This document shows positions 8,100 through 15,449 of a stretch of DNA of 32,752 nucleotides, in pieces. A program made the position numbers and the translations under genes. The notes beneath the pieces were generated by a model. That model was not told the origin of the DNA, ran no database searches, and saw only the letters and a program-made list of their open reading frames with translations. The DNA is from Planctomycetota bacterium. Its GTDB lineage: Bacteria; Planctomycetota; Phycisphaerae; WQYP01. The stretch lies in the NCBI GenBank assembly GCA_021808105.1, contig JAKBCC010000001.1, positions 1 to 32,752 of the forward strand, read 5' to 3'. The first letter of the stretch is position 1. Every line of letters starts with the position of its first letter.

Positions 8100-9422
8100 A
8101 TGTCTGATTCACAAGCATCTCTGCCGGATTTAAGGCAAGCCGGAGGCTTTCGCTGGCGCGGTTACCGCTGGGCGGTGTGCGTGGGTTTATTTCTTATTAC
8201 CACGATCAACTATATGGATCGGTTCATGATTTCGCTTATGGAGCCGAATCTGATTCATCACTTGCATTTCACGCAGGTGGACTATGGCAACATCATGGCG
8301 GTCTTCAGTGCGACCTACGCCATTGGTTATGCCTTGTGCGGTTGGTTCATGGATGCGGCCGGAGTCTGGCTGGGTTTCGCGCTGACGGTGGTTATCTTCA
8401 GCGGCGCGGAAATGGGCATGGCGTTCGCCACGACGGTGGCCGGTTACATGGTGATACAGGGAATCATGGGTGTGGCGCAGGGGGCTAATTTTCCCGGTGC
8501 CATTAAGGCGGTGGGCCAATGGTTTCCCAAAAAAGAGCGTGCGCTGACCACGGGCATTTTTAATGCCGGCACGAGTCTGGGCGTCGTGGCGGCCCCGATT
8601 ATCGTGGGCCTGACCGCCAAAACATTTGGTTGGCGGGCGGGTTTTATCACGGCAGGGCTGGTGGGATTTGTATGGGTCATCTGGTGGCTTTTGCGGTACA
8701 AAGAACCGGATAAGAATCCCAAGCTTTCCGCAGAGGAGCGGTCTTATATCCGCAGCGATCCGCCGGAGAAGGCCCACCGTATTCGCTGGAGTACGTTGCT
8801 GGGATATAAACAGTCCTGGGCGTTTATCATTGCCACAACATTGACCAGCCCGGTGTGGTGGTTCTGGCTGTTCTGGATTCCGGATTTCTTTAATACCAAG
8901 CATCATCTGAATATTAAAAACATGATTCTGCCCATGATCCTCATCTACGGCATGGCGGATTTGGGCAGCATCGGGGGCGGCTGGCTATCAAGCTGGTTTT
9001 TAGCTCGAGGTTGGTCGTTGAATAAATCGCGCAAAACCGCCATGCTGATTTGCGCCTTGCTGGTTGTGCCCGTATTCGCTGCGGCTTCGGTGGGTAACTA
9101 TATCGTGGCGTCGCTGCTGATTGGGTTGGCCTGTGCGGGCCACCAGGGCTTTTCCGCCAATTTATTTACCATGGCTTCGGATACCATGCCGGGCAAAGTG
9201 GTTGGATCATTGGTAGGCCTCGGTGGCTTTGTGGCCTCGGGCATCAGCATGTTTGTATCCGCCGGCGTGGGCTGGTTCCTGCATTCCACGCACGATAACT
9301 ATATCATGCTGTTTGCTATCGCCAGCTCGGCGTATCTTGTGGCGTTATTGATGATCCAATTAATTAATCCGCGCTGGCAGTCCGCGCATGAAGTCGCCGC
9401 CAGCGTCAGCACCTCGGCCTGA
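8100..9422 (+). CDS. MFS transporter, anion:cation symporter family (hexuronate-type)
   Basis: This 440-residue inner-membrane protein has about 12 hydrophobic spans and the hallmarks of the ExuT-like branch of the MFS. TM1 contains INYMDRFMIS. The helix after QGANFPGAIKAVGQWFPKKE carries the family signature for sugar acids, and TLLGYKQSW follows the central loop. It probably imports a hexuronate or related sugar acid with protons. The ATG at 8100 is chosen over an in-frame GTG at 8073 because GGAGG (8090-8094) lies 5 nt before it. It heads a group with malate dehydrogenase and a GH43 xylosidase, consistent with uptake of xylan or glucuronoxylan breakdown products (inference). Confidence 0.88.
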   Translation: MSDSQASLPDLRQAGGFRWRGYRWAVCVGLFLITTINYMDRFMISLMEPNLIHHLHFTQVDYGNIMAVFSATYAIGYALCGWFMDAAGVWLGFALTVVIFSGAEMGMAFATTVAGYMVIQGIMGVAQGANFPGAIKAVGQWFPKKERALTTGIFNAGTSLGVVAAPIIVGLTAKTFGWRAGFITAGLVGFVWVIWWLLRYKEPDKNPKLSAEERSYIRSDPPEKAHRIRWSTLLGYKQSWAFIIATTLTSPVWWFWLFWIPDFFNTKHHLNIKNMILPMILIYGMADLGSIGGGWLSSWFLARGWSLNKSRKTAMLICALLVVPVFAAASVGNYIVASLLIGLACAGHQGFSANLFTMASDTMPGKVVGSLVGLGGFVASGISMFVSAGVGWFLHSTHDNYIMLFAIASSAYLVALLMIQLINPRWQSAHEVAASVSTSA

Positions 9423-9484
9423 GGTGCCCGGCGATATTTACCCACGACATTTCCCGACGAGGATTTGCACGCATCGCCGGAATG

Positions 9485-9538
9485 GTTTACAACATCCGGA
9501 CAGGCTCCTGGGCCTGGATGTTTGGTCTGGTTGTAAAC
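9485..9538. promoter_or_regulatory. Long inverted repeat between transporter and mdh
   Basis: GTTTACAAC (9485-9493) is the exact reverse complement of GTTGTAAAC (9530-9538). Inside these arms CAGG and CCTG plus ATCC and GGAT can extend the stem. The structure ends 6 nt before the GGAG ribosome site of mdh. It could be an mRNA-processing or attenuation hairpin or an operator for a separate mdh promoter. There is no T run, so it is unlikely to be a terminator. Confidence 0.5.
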
Positions 9539-9555
9539 TACAACGGAGTTGAAAA

Positions 9556-10491
9556 ATGAAACGTGCAAAAATAAGTATCATCGGTGCCGGCAATGTGGGA
9601 GCCACCGCTGCGCATTGGGCGGCCGCTAAGGAGCTTGGCGATGTCGTGCTGGTGGATGTGCCGCAAATTGACGGCGTGCCGCAGGGCAAGTCGCTGGATT
9701 TGTCGCAGGCCGCCCCCATTGAAGGCTATGATGCCCGCCTGACCGGCGCAACAAGTTATGAAGCCACTGCCGACAGCGACGTGGTGATCATTACCGCCGG
9801 TCTGGCCCGCAAGCCTGGTATGAGCCGCGATGACCTGCTCATTAAAAATACGGAAATTGTAAAATCCGTTACGGAACAGGTCGTAAAATATTCGCCCAAA
9901 AGCATCCTGCTGGTGGTATCCAATCCGCTGGATGCCATGGTGTATGTGGCGTACAAAGCCAGCGGTTTTGAACCGCAGCGGGTCATCGGCATGGCGGGGG
10001 TCCTGGACACCGCCCGTTATCGTTGCTTTATCGCGGCGGAACTGAACGTCAGCGTGGAAGATATTCAGGCGCTGCTGTTAGGCGGCCATGGCGATGACAT
10101 GGTGCCGCTGCCGCGCTATACCAGCGTGGCGGGTATTCCATTACCTGAACTGCTTTCCGAGGAAAAAATTGAAGCCATCGTCAAGCGTACGCGTTCGGGC
10201 GGTGCGGAAATTGTCAATCTTCTGAAAACCGGGTCCGCCTATTACGCCCCGTCCGCGGCCGTGGTGCAGATGGCCGAGTCCATCATTAAAGATAAAAAGC
10301 GCGTGCTGCCATGTGCGGCCTATTGTGAAAAACAGTATGGCGTGGGCGGTTATTTTGTCGGCGTACCGGTGAAGCTGGGCAGCAAGGGCGTTGAACAGAT
10401 TATCGAAGTGCCATTGACCACCGATGAGAAAAAACTCATGGATGCCTCGGTGGATCACGTGCGACAACTCGTGGCGACAATCAAAATATGA
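9556..10491 (+). CDS. mdh: Malate dehydrogenase (LDH-like type)
   Basis: This 311-residue NAD-dependent enzyme interconverts malate and oxaloacetate in the cytosol. The dinucleotide site GAGNVGAT is at residues 8-15 and an acidic residue ends the second strand (LVDVPQ), favouring NAD. The substrate loop [13 protein letters not shown] carries the two arginines characteristic of malate dehydrogenases. The catalytic His lies in [10 protein letters not shown], and the preceding Asp relay is within GVLDTARYR. Length is normal. GGAG lies 7 nt before the ATG. It lies between a sugar-acid transporter and a xylosidase, an unusual place for a citrate-cycle gene. Confidence 0.95.
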   Translation: MKRAKISIIGAGNVGATAAHWAAAKELGDVVLVDVPQIDGVPQGKSLDLSQAAPIEGYDARLTGATSYEATADSDVVIITAGLARKPGMSRDDLLIKNTEIVKSVTEQVVKYSPKSILLVVSNPLDAMVYVAYKASGFEPQRVIGMAGVLDTARYRCFIAAELNVSVEDIQALLLGGHGDDMVPLPRYTSVAGIPLPELLSEEKIEAIVKRTRSGGAEIVNLLKTGSAYYAPSAAVVQMAESIIKDKKRVLPCAAYCEKQYGVGGYFVGVPVKLGSKGVEQIIEVPLTTDEKKLMDASVDHVRQLVATIKI

Positions 10492-10522
10492 TCACGGCCC
10501 CGATGCCTGATGGAATCACACC

Positions 10523-12091
10523 ATGATGCAATTGCAGAATCCGGTCTTGCGGGGTTTTAACCCGGATCCCAGCTTTTTGCGGGTGGGCGAAGATTATTAT
10601 ATTGCCACCAGCACGTTTGAATGGTTTCCGGGTGTGGCGATTTATCATTCCCGTGATCTGGTCAATTGGCGGATGCTGGGCCACGGCTTAACGCGCAAAA
10701 GTCAGCTTGATCTGGTTGGCATACCGGATTCCGGGGGAATCTGGGCACCGGCGTTAAGCATGCACGATGGGATATATTATCTCGTATACACCATTGTGCG
10801 GAACCGACTGGGGGCATTTAAGGATGTCCATAATTATCTGGTCACTGCGCCAGAGATTACCGGCCCGTGGTCCGAACCGATTTACCTTAACTCCAGCGGT
10901 TTTGATCCATCATTGTTTCATGATGATGATGGCCGCAAGTGGGTGGTGAATGTGCAATGGGATCATCGCCCGGCGCATCCGCGCTTTGGCGGAATTGTTT
11001 TGCAGGAATATTCCTCCACGCAACAGCGGCTCATCGGCCCGATGGTTAATATCTGCCGCAAGGTTCCGTTAATTGAGGGACCCAATATTTATAAGGCCAA
11101 CGGGTTTTATTATCTCATGCTGGCCGAAGGCGGCACGGACTGGAACCATGGGATTTCCATGGCTCGCTCAAAAACAATCGCCGGCCCCTATGAACTTGAC
11201 CCGCAACCGCTGGTACTCACGAGCCGAAAAAGTCCCGGAGCCGCGTTGCAGAAAGCCGGCCATGGTGAATTGATTCAAACTGTGTCGGGCCGCTGGTATT
11301 TGGCGCACTTGTGCAGCCGCGCGTTATATCCGGCTCGCCGCTGCCCGTTGGGGCGGGAAACGGCGATTCAGGAAGTCGTCTGGACAGCCGACGGTTGGCT
11401 GCGCCTGAAATCCGGTGGAACCGATCCGCAGAATCAGTGCGATGTGGCGGAGTCGACAAAGCCTCATGTCTGGTCCGCGGAACCGGATCGCGATGATTTT
11501 AATTCTCCGCACTTAAGCCCGCATTGGCAATCCCTGCGTGATCCGGTGGCACCGGATTGGGCCGACACCAGTGAGCGTCCCGGATTTCTCCGTCTGCGCG
11601 GGCGCGAATCTCCGCACAGCTTGTTTCAGCAAAGTATTTTGGCGCAACGTATCCAGAGTTTTCATGCGACAGCTCAATGCGTGCTGGAATTTGACCCCAA
11701 GCATTTCAGCCAGTGCGCGGGGCTGATCATTTATTACGATACCCGTCATCACTATTATTTACGGGTAACGCATGATGAAAAGCTCGGAAAAGTTGTGGGC
11801 GTGGTGCAAACGGACGCCGGCGTATATCTGGAACATACGCCCTGCCAGATCGCGATTTCAGATTGGCCGCGGATATTCCTCAAAGCGGTTATCCACGATG
11901 AAACGCTGGAATTTCAAGCGTCGGCGGACGGTCAGGTGTGGCATAGCTTTCCGGTAACCTGCGACTTTACCAAACTTTCCGCCGATTACGCGGGCGGCTT
12001 CACCGGAGCCTTCGCCGGCCTGTGCGCCCAGGACCTGGGAGGAACACGGGCGATCGCCGATTTCGATTATTTTCAACTGCAAAACCATTGA
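10523..12091 (+). CDS. GH43 family beta-xylosidase
   Basis: This 522-residue glycoside hydrolase has the GH43 five-bladed propeller (about residues 1-310) and a C-terminal concanavalin-like beta-sandwich typical of bacterial beta-xylosidases (from DDFNSPHLSPHWQSLRDP on). The three acidic residues of the family are visible: Asp15 in NPDPS (general base), Asp128 in GFDPSLF (pKa modulator) and Glu185 in IEGPNIYK (general acid). Length matches the family. No signal peptide is seen, so it probably acts in the cytosol on imported xylo-oligosaccharides. Some relatives also cleave alpha-L-arabinofuranosides. It follows mdh by 31 nt, probably in one transcript. Two adjacent ATGs begin the frame; either could be used. 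Confidence 0.92.
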   Translation: MMQLQNPVLRGFNPDPSFLRVGEDYYIATSTFEWFPGVAIYHSRDLVNWRMLGHGLTRKSQLDLVGIPDSGGIWAPALSMHDGIYYLVYTIVRNRLGAFKDVHNYLVTAPEITGPWSEPIYLNSSGFDPSLFHDDDGRKWVVNVQWDHRPAHPRFGGIVLQEYSSTQQRLIGPMVNICRKVPLIEGPNIYKANGFYYLMLAEGGTDWNHGISMARSKTIAGPYELDPQPLVLTSRKSPGAALQKAGHGELIQTVSGRWYLAHLCSRALYPARRCPLGRETAIQEVVWTADGWLRLKSGGTDPQNQCDVAESTKPHVWSAEPDRDDFNSPHLSPHWQSLRDPVAPDWADTSERPGFLRLRGRESPHSLFQQSILAQRIQSFHATAQCVLEFDPKHFSQCAGLIIYYDTRHHYYLRVTHDEKLGKVVGVVQTDAGVYLEHTPCQIAISDWPRIFLKAVIHDETLEFQASADGQVWHSFPVTCDFTKLSADYAGGFTGAFAGLCAQDLGGTRAIADFDYFQLQNH

Positions 12092-12570
12092 ATGTTTGCC
12101 ACGAGACCCAAAGGCACGAAAAACGGGCAGCGACCACTGTCGCCGGGAACGCCACGGGATTTAACCGCGGATTACGCCGATAACGCGGATCATAAGGCGC
12201 GGGGGCGAGCTTAATGAGTAGTGGCTAATGACGAGGATATAGAAGTTAGTCTCCCATGATGCGAAGCCTCACCCGCGCAGGATGAAAAATCGCCATGTTT
12301 TTTCGCTGTTGCGAAGGTCTGGCGAATTTTCAGAGCAGGAGTTGGGAGTTAGAAGGTTTTGAAGCGCTGCGCTGCTATTTAATGAATAATGAGTAAACAT
12401 TTGGGAACGAGGGGAACTTACGGGAGCACCGGAGGGTAATCCGGTGGTTGATCCAGTGCCGCGAGCCAACCTGCGAGCTGGATGAGATTCCAGATTCCAG
12501 GTTCTGCCGACAGTAGGGTCTTGGGGTTGGCTGTGCAGGCTCGTTGAACGGTTACCATTTGCACTGTCGC
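12092..12570. other. Gene-free, repeat-rich region
   Basis: No gene is supported. The stretch includes GCCACGAGACCCAAAGGCACG and CGCGGATTACGCCGATAACG-type sequences, like short intergenic repeats seen in planctomycetes and related genomes (from memory). It also holds copy 2 of the 43-bp repeat and a short TTCCAGATTCCAGGTT patch near 12488. The two flanking operons converge here, yet no clear terminator hairpin with a T run is seen. Confidence 0.6.
12335..12377 (+). repeat. 43-bp dispersed intergenic repeat, copy 2
   Basis: It is the partner of 45-87, with three mismatches, in the same orientation and also in gene-free DNA. Confidence 0.8.
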
Positions 12571-13473
12571 CTATTGCCGGGGGACGGAGCTTACCAGGTG
12601 GAATATGAAGGTGCGTTTGGTGGTAGAGGGGTACCAATTAACTGCATAGTGCTTATTGCGGGCGAAGAGTTCCAGGGCTTGGTAGGTGGCAAATCCGCTG
12701 GGGCGGACTAAGAAAATCAGCACGGTTTGGCTGGGGCGATTATTGGTCAGGCATTGGGGTGGATTATGGGGCGAAATAAACTGCGAAAGCGTATCGGGGA
12801 CCGCGCCGGAACGGCGGATATATTCGTCGTGAAATCCCGGCAGCGTATTGTGGTGGAAATCCTTGGATCCGATGCGCCAAATACGGTCCTTGGCAACTTC
12901 AAAGAATACGTTATGCCGAGTGGTTTTGCGCACATAAGGAATATAAAACCGGATGGTGTGCAAGGCTTTGAGTTTGGCCAGCGCGGCAATCTGTGTTTCG
13001 CAAGCGGTGATTTGTCGCTGCGTGGCGCGAATGGCGTCACGCAGTTCCATCGCTTTGGATGGTTTGTTGAGGTGCTGGGTTTTTTTCAGGAGTTTGCGGG
13101 CCGCGATAATCTTGATCCTGGTTTGTTGGACGATTCGCTTGTAGTCCACAGTCTGGCGGTCCATGCGGGCGATTTCTCGGCGCAGATGGGCGTCCGCACC
13201 TTTAAGGTCTAAAGTTTGTGCCGCCCTTTTCCTAAGCAAATTGGCATAGACGGCCTCGCTTTTCCGGGCCTGCGACAATTGGATTTTCGCTTGTGCCTCC
13301 ATGCGCCTGATTTTATCAATTTTGGCGACCGCCTTGGGGTTTCCCGGGGAACTGCTGGTGATGGCGATAATGGTCATAATGAAAATAAGCAGGCCGATGG
13401 TGCACGCCAGCACATCCAAAAAAGAGAAGTTAAACAAATCCACGCGACTGCGGCCACGGCCTTCCATTTTCAT
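12571..13473 (-). CDS. ExbD/TolR-like membrane protein with periplasmic coiled coil (paralogue 2)
   Basis: This 300-residue protein has a short cytosolic N-terminus, one transmembrane helix (LDVLACTIGLLIFIMTII, about residues 19-40) and a long periplasmic part. The helix starts with FNFSFLD; Asp20 corresponds in position to the proton-carrying Asp of ExbD/TolR. A predicted coiled coil (about 50-165) follows, then a small C-terminal domain containing FLVRPSGFATYQALELFA. It is a paralogue of the preceding gene. Its ATG overlaps that gene's TGA (ATGA at 13470-13473), so translation is coupled. Likely partner of the ExbB-like protein upstream in a proton-driven complex; the load is unknown. Last gene of its operon. 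Confidence 0.8.
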   Translation of the reverse strand: MKMEGRGRSRVDLFNFSFLDVLACTIGLLIFIMTIIAITSSSPGNPKAVAKIDKIRRMEAQAKIQLSQARKSEAVYANLLRKRAAQTLDLKGADAHLRREIARMDRQTVDYKRIVQQTRIKIIAARKLLKKTQHLNKPSKAMELRDAIRATQRQITACETQIAALAKLKALHTIRFYIPYVRKTTRHNVFFEVAKDRIWRIGSKDFHHNTLPGFHDEYIRRSGAVPDTLSQFISPHNPPQCLTNNRPSQTVLIFLVRPSGFATYQALELFARNKHYAVNWYPSTTKRTFIFHLVSSVPRQ

Positions 13474-14321
13474 TTTCCGGCCCTCGTTTCAACCATAAAT
13501 TTCCAACGGTGCAGCGCGGGTTCATAGCCGTAATGAACTCCGGATGGGATTTCGGCTTTCGCTTGGTTAAAAGCGTCGACGCCGCCGGCGTATATCCAGA
13601 AGATCACCAGGGGATTATGCCTTTCACTGATCGCTGCTACGGCGAGCCGGTAGGCGGAATCAGAATCGCCAATTTCATCGGTCGGAGTCATCAATGCCAC
13701 CGAGACTCCGCCATTGTGATGGACATCAAGAATCTGCAATCCGCGGGAACTGCAGAGAATGTGCAGGATGTTAAAATGCTTTCTGCTGTGGGTGTTCATC
13801 GGTTGGAAAAAGACACTGGCATAGGCGTTGGCTTTCCGCGCTGCGGATTGATCCTCCTGTAATTTGGCCAATTTCCGCATGACGGTGGCAAGCTTGCTAT
13901 CGAGGGAATTTAGTGTCACTTGTGTTTGTTGGGTATAGACCGCCTGCTGCGATTCAATACCAGCCTGCAAACTGGATAATTCGGTGGTGTGCACATGGGC
14001 GTCCTGCCTGGCCCGGCGCATTTCTTCACGCGCCGCCTTCAGGAGCAACAGCAGTCGCGGATCCCTGCGGTCCCGCATCTTGGAAAGTTGCGATTCAATG
14101 GAACTGGCAATATGGGCCGTGCTTTTCGCCTCAGCCTGAACTTCGCGTAAAGCCTTCATCCTGGTTTGGATAATTTTCTTGTAATCGGTAAGCCGCGTGG
14201 CGGACTGAAGCAGAAAGATCATCACCAGGATGAAGATCAGCAATCCGATTGTGCAGGCCAGAATATCCAGAAATGAAAAATTGAATATTTCCACCTGCCG
14301 GGCACTTCTCCGGTACGCCAT
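13470..14321 (-). CDS. ExbD/TolR-like membrane protein with periplasmic coiled coil (paralogue 1)
   Basis: This 283-residue protein has the same plan as its downstream neighbour: basic N-terminus, FNFSFLDILACTIGLLIFIL with Asp19 at the start of the helix, a coiled coil (about 45-150) and a C-terminal domain ending in GYEPALHRWKFMVE. The identical FNFSFLD-LACTIGLLIFI block in both proteins shows a gene duplication. The ATG is preceded by GGGAG 7 nt upstream, inside the end of the ExbB-like gene, which stops 3 nt before it. In ExbD/TolR families two copies of the D-bearing helix sit inside an ExbB pentamer; here two different copies are encoded, so a heterodimer is possible (inference). Confidence 0.8.
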   Translation of the reverse strand: MAYRRSARQVEIFNFSFLDILACTIGLLIFILVMIFLLQSATRLTDYKKIIQTRMKALREVQAEAKSTAHIASSIESQLSKMRDRRDPRLLLLLKAAREEMRRARQDAHVHTTELSSLQAGIESQQAVYTQQTQVTLNSLDSKLATVMRKLAKLQEDQSAARKANAYASVFFQPMNTHSRKHFNILHILCSSRGLQILDVHHNGGVSVALMTPTDEIGDSDSAYRLAVAAISERHNPLVIFWIYAGGVDAFNQAKAEIPSGVHYGYEPALHRWKFMVETRAGK

Positions 14322-14324
14322 TAT

Positions 14325-15362
14325 TCAACTCCCGGCCTTGGGGGACGAGGGGCCGGGATCCGCGCGACGTGGGTTCTCCACGGGAGCCCCCGCAGGTGCG
14401 ACTGGGGTAGCTTGTTCGGTGAGGCGTTCCAGGAGTTTTTGGATGCTCTGGAATAATCGGCGATTGTCATCGGCTGTGGGCTGATCATAGCCAAGCGTGG
14501 CTTTTTGCAGGAGATTCTCAGCGCAATACTCATCAATTGAAGCCAGCAGGTGGTCTTCGCGCCGCTGGATGACGCTCATAATAAGCATAAGAATTAAGCT
14601 CATGGTCAATGCGAGCATCGTGGTTTGAAAAGCCTGCCCCAAGCCGTAAGTGACTCCTTTCAGGGAGTGTCGCAGGCCTGAAAGATTGGACGCGTTTTGA
14701 ATCAGCGTGCTGAAATTCTGCACGCCCGCGCTGATTCCCATGACGGTTCCGACAAAACCCAGCACAGGAATCGCCCAGATGATAAACCGCGGTGCCGCGT
14801 AGCTGGATTCCATAGCCGCCAGATCAGTCTCGGCCCGATAGCGCAGTAAATCATCCAATTTTTCCGCGGTGCCCAGTTGCGTAAACCGCATCAGCGCGTG
14901 GCGGATACGCGATACCAGCAGCCGCTTTTTCTGGTCCTGGTTAAGGCGATTGATGCGGGCGAGAATTTTGCGGCTCATCGCGGCGTCAATAATCTGATTA
15001 TGTTCCAGCGGCAGCAGGTCCAGGTCAAAAACCGCAAACTCGCGGTTGATGACTGGGAATTTCAGCACCAGCATCCAGAATGCCGTAAAGAACAGCAGCA
15101 CGCATACGTAGGGTACCCAACCGTGGTTGAAGAACAGGTAATACAGCGCGGATTGCGGTGGCAGCAGGATGGGCGCCAACCCGAGGAAAGCAGCGGCGCA
15201 TATTACAGCCAATCCGATGGCCAGCATGGCCAGGCGATCAGCAAACATGCTGTCGCGACGCGTGGGCGGTGCGACGCCGTCACAAAATTCACAGCGAGCG
15301 GCCTGGCTTTGGGCGTCGATTTTCAGCTCTCCGCCGCAGGTTTTACAAGTTGCAAAGGTCAT
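14325..15362 (-). CDS. MotA/TolQ/ExbB-type proton channel protein with N-terminal zinc ribbon
   Basis: This 345-residue protein begins with a zinc ribbon (Cys6, Cys9, Cys24, Cys27), then has two N-terminal transmembrane spans (about 44-68 and 82-102), a cytosolic helical region and two further spans. The third span, WAIPVLGFVGTVMGISAGV, matches the conserved proton-channel helix of ExbB/TolQ (Pro, then LLG-LGTV-GI). The C-terminal tail is Pro-rich. Proteins of this family use the proton gradient to drive partner ExbD/TolR-type proteins, which here follow immediately. The zinc ribbon is not part of canonical ExbB and may couple the channel to cytosolic partners. AAGGAA lies 6 nt before the ATG. 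Confidence 0.85.
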   Translation of the reverse strand: MTFATCKTCGGELKIDAQSQAARCEFCDGVAPPTRRDSMFADRLAMLAIGLAVICAAAFLGLAPILLPPQSALYYLFFNHGWVPYVCVLLFFTAFWMLVLKFPVINREFAVFDLDLLPLEHNQIIDAAMSRKILARINRLNQDQKKRLLVSRIRHALMRFTQLGTAEKLDDLLRYRAETDLAAMESSYAAPRFIIWAIPVLGFVGTVMGISAGVQNFSTLIQNASNLSGLRHSLKGVTYGLGQAFQTTMLALTMSLILMLIMSVIQRREDHLLASIDEYCAENLLQKATLGYDQPTADDNRRLFQSIQKLLERLTEQATPVAPAGAPVENPRRADPGPSSPKAGS

Positions 15363-15449
15363 CGAATGTTCCTTATACGATCACTATGGGTGGTGCTTCC
15401 GCGAGCCAAGTCGCCCCTTGCGACTGCAGCGATCTCGCCGGGGCGGGCG

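Noticed and set aside
7859..8107. 82-residue open frame on the plus strand upstream of the transporter
   Set aside because: No ribosome site, no recognisable domain, and it overlaps the start and ribosome site of the transporter gene in another frame.
12727..13212. 161-residue plus-strand open frame opposite the second ExbD-like gene
   Set aside because: Antisense shadow of a well-supported coding region with SD, ATGA coupling and a conserved paralogous helix.
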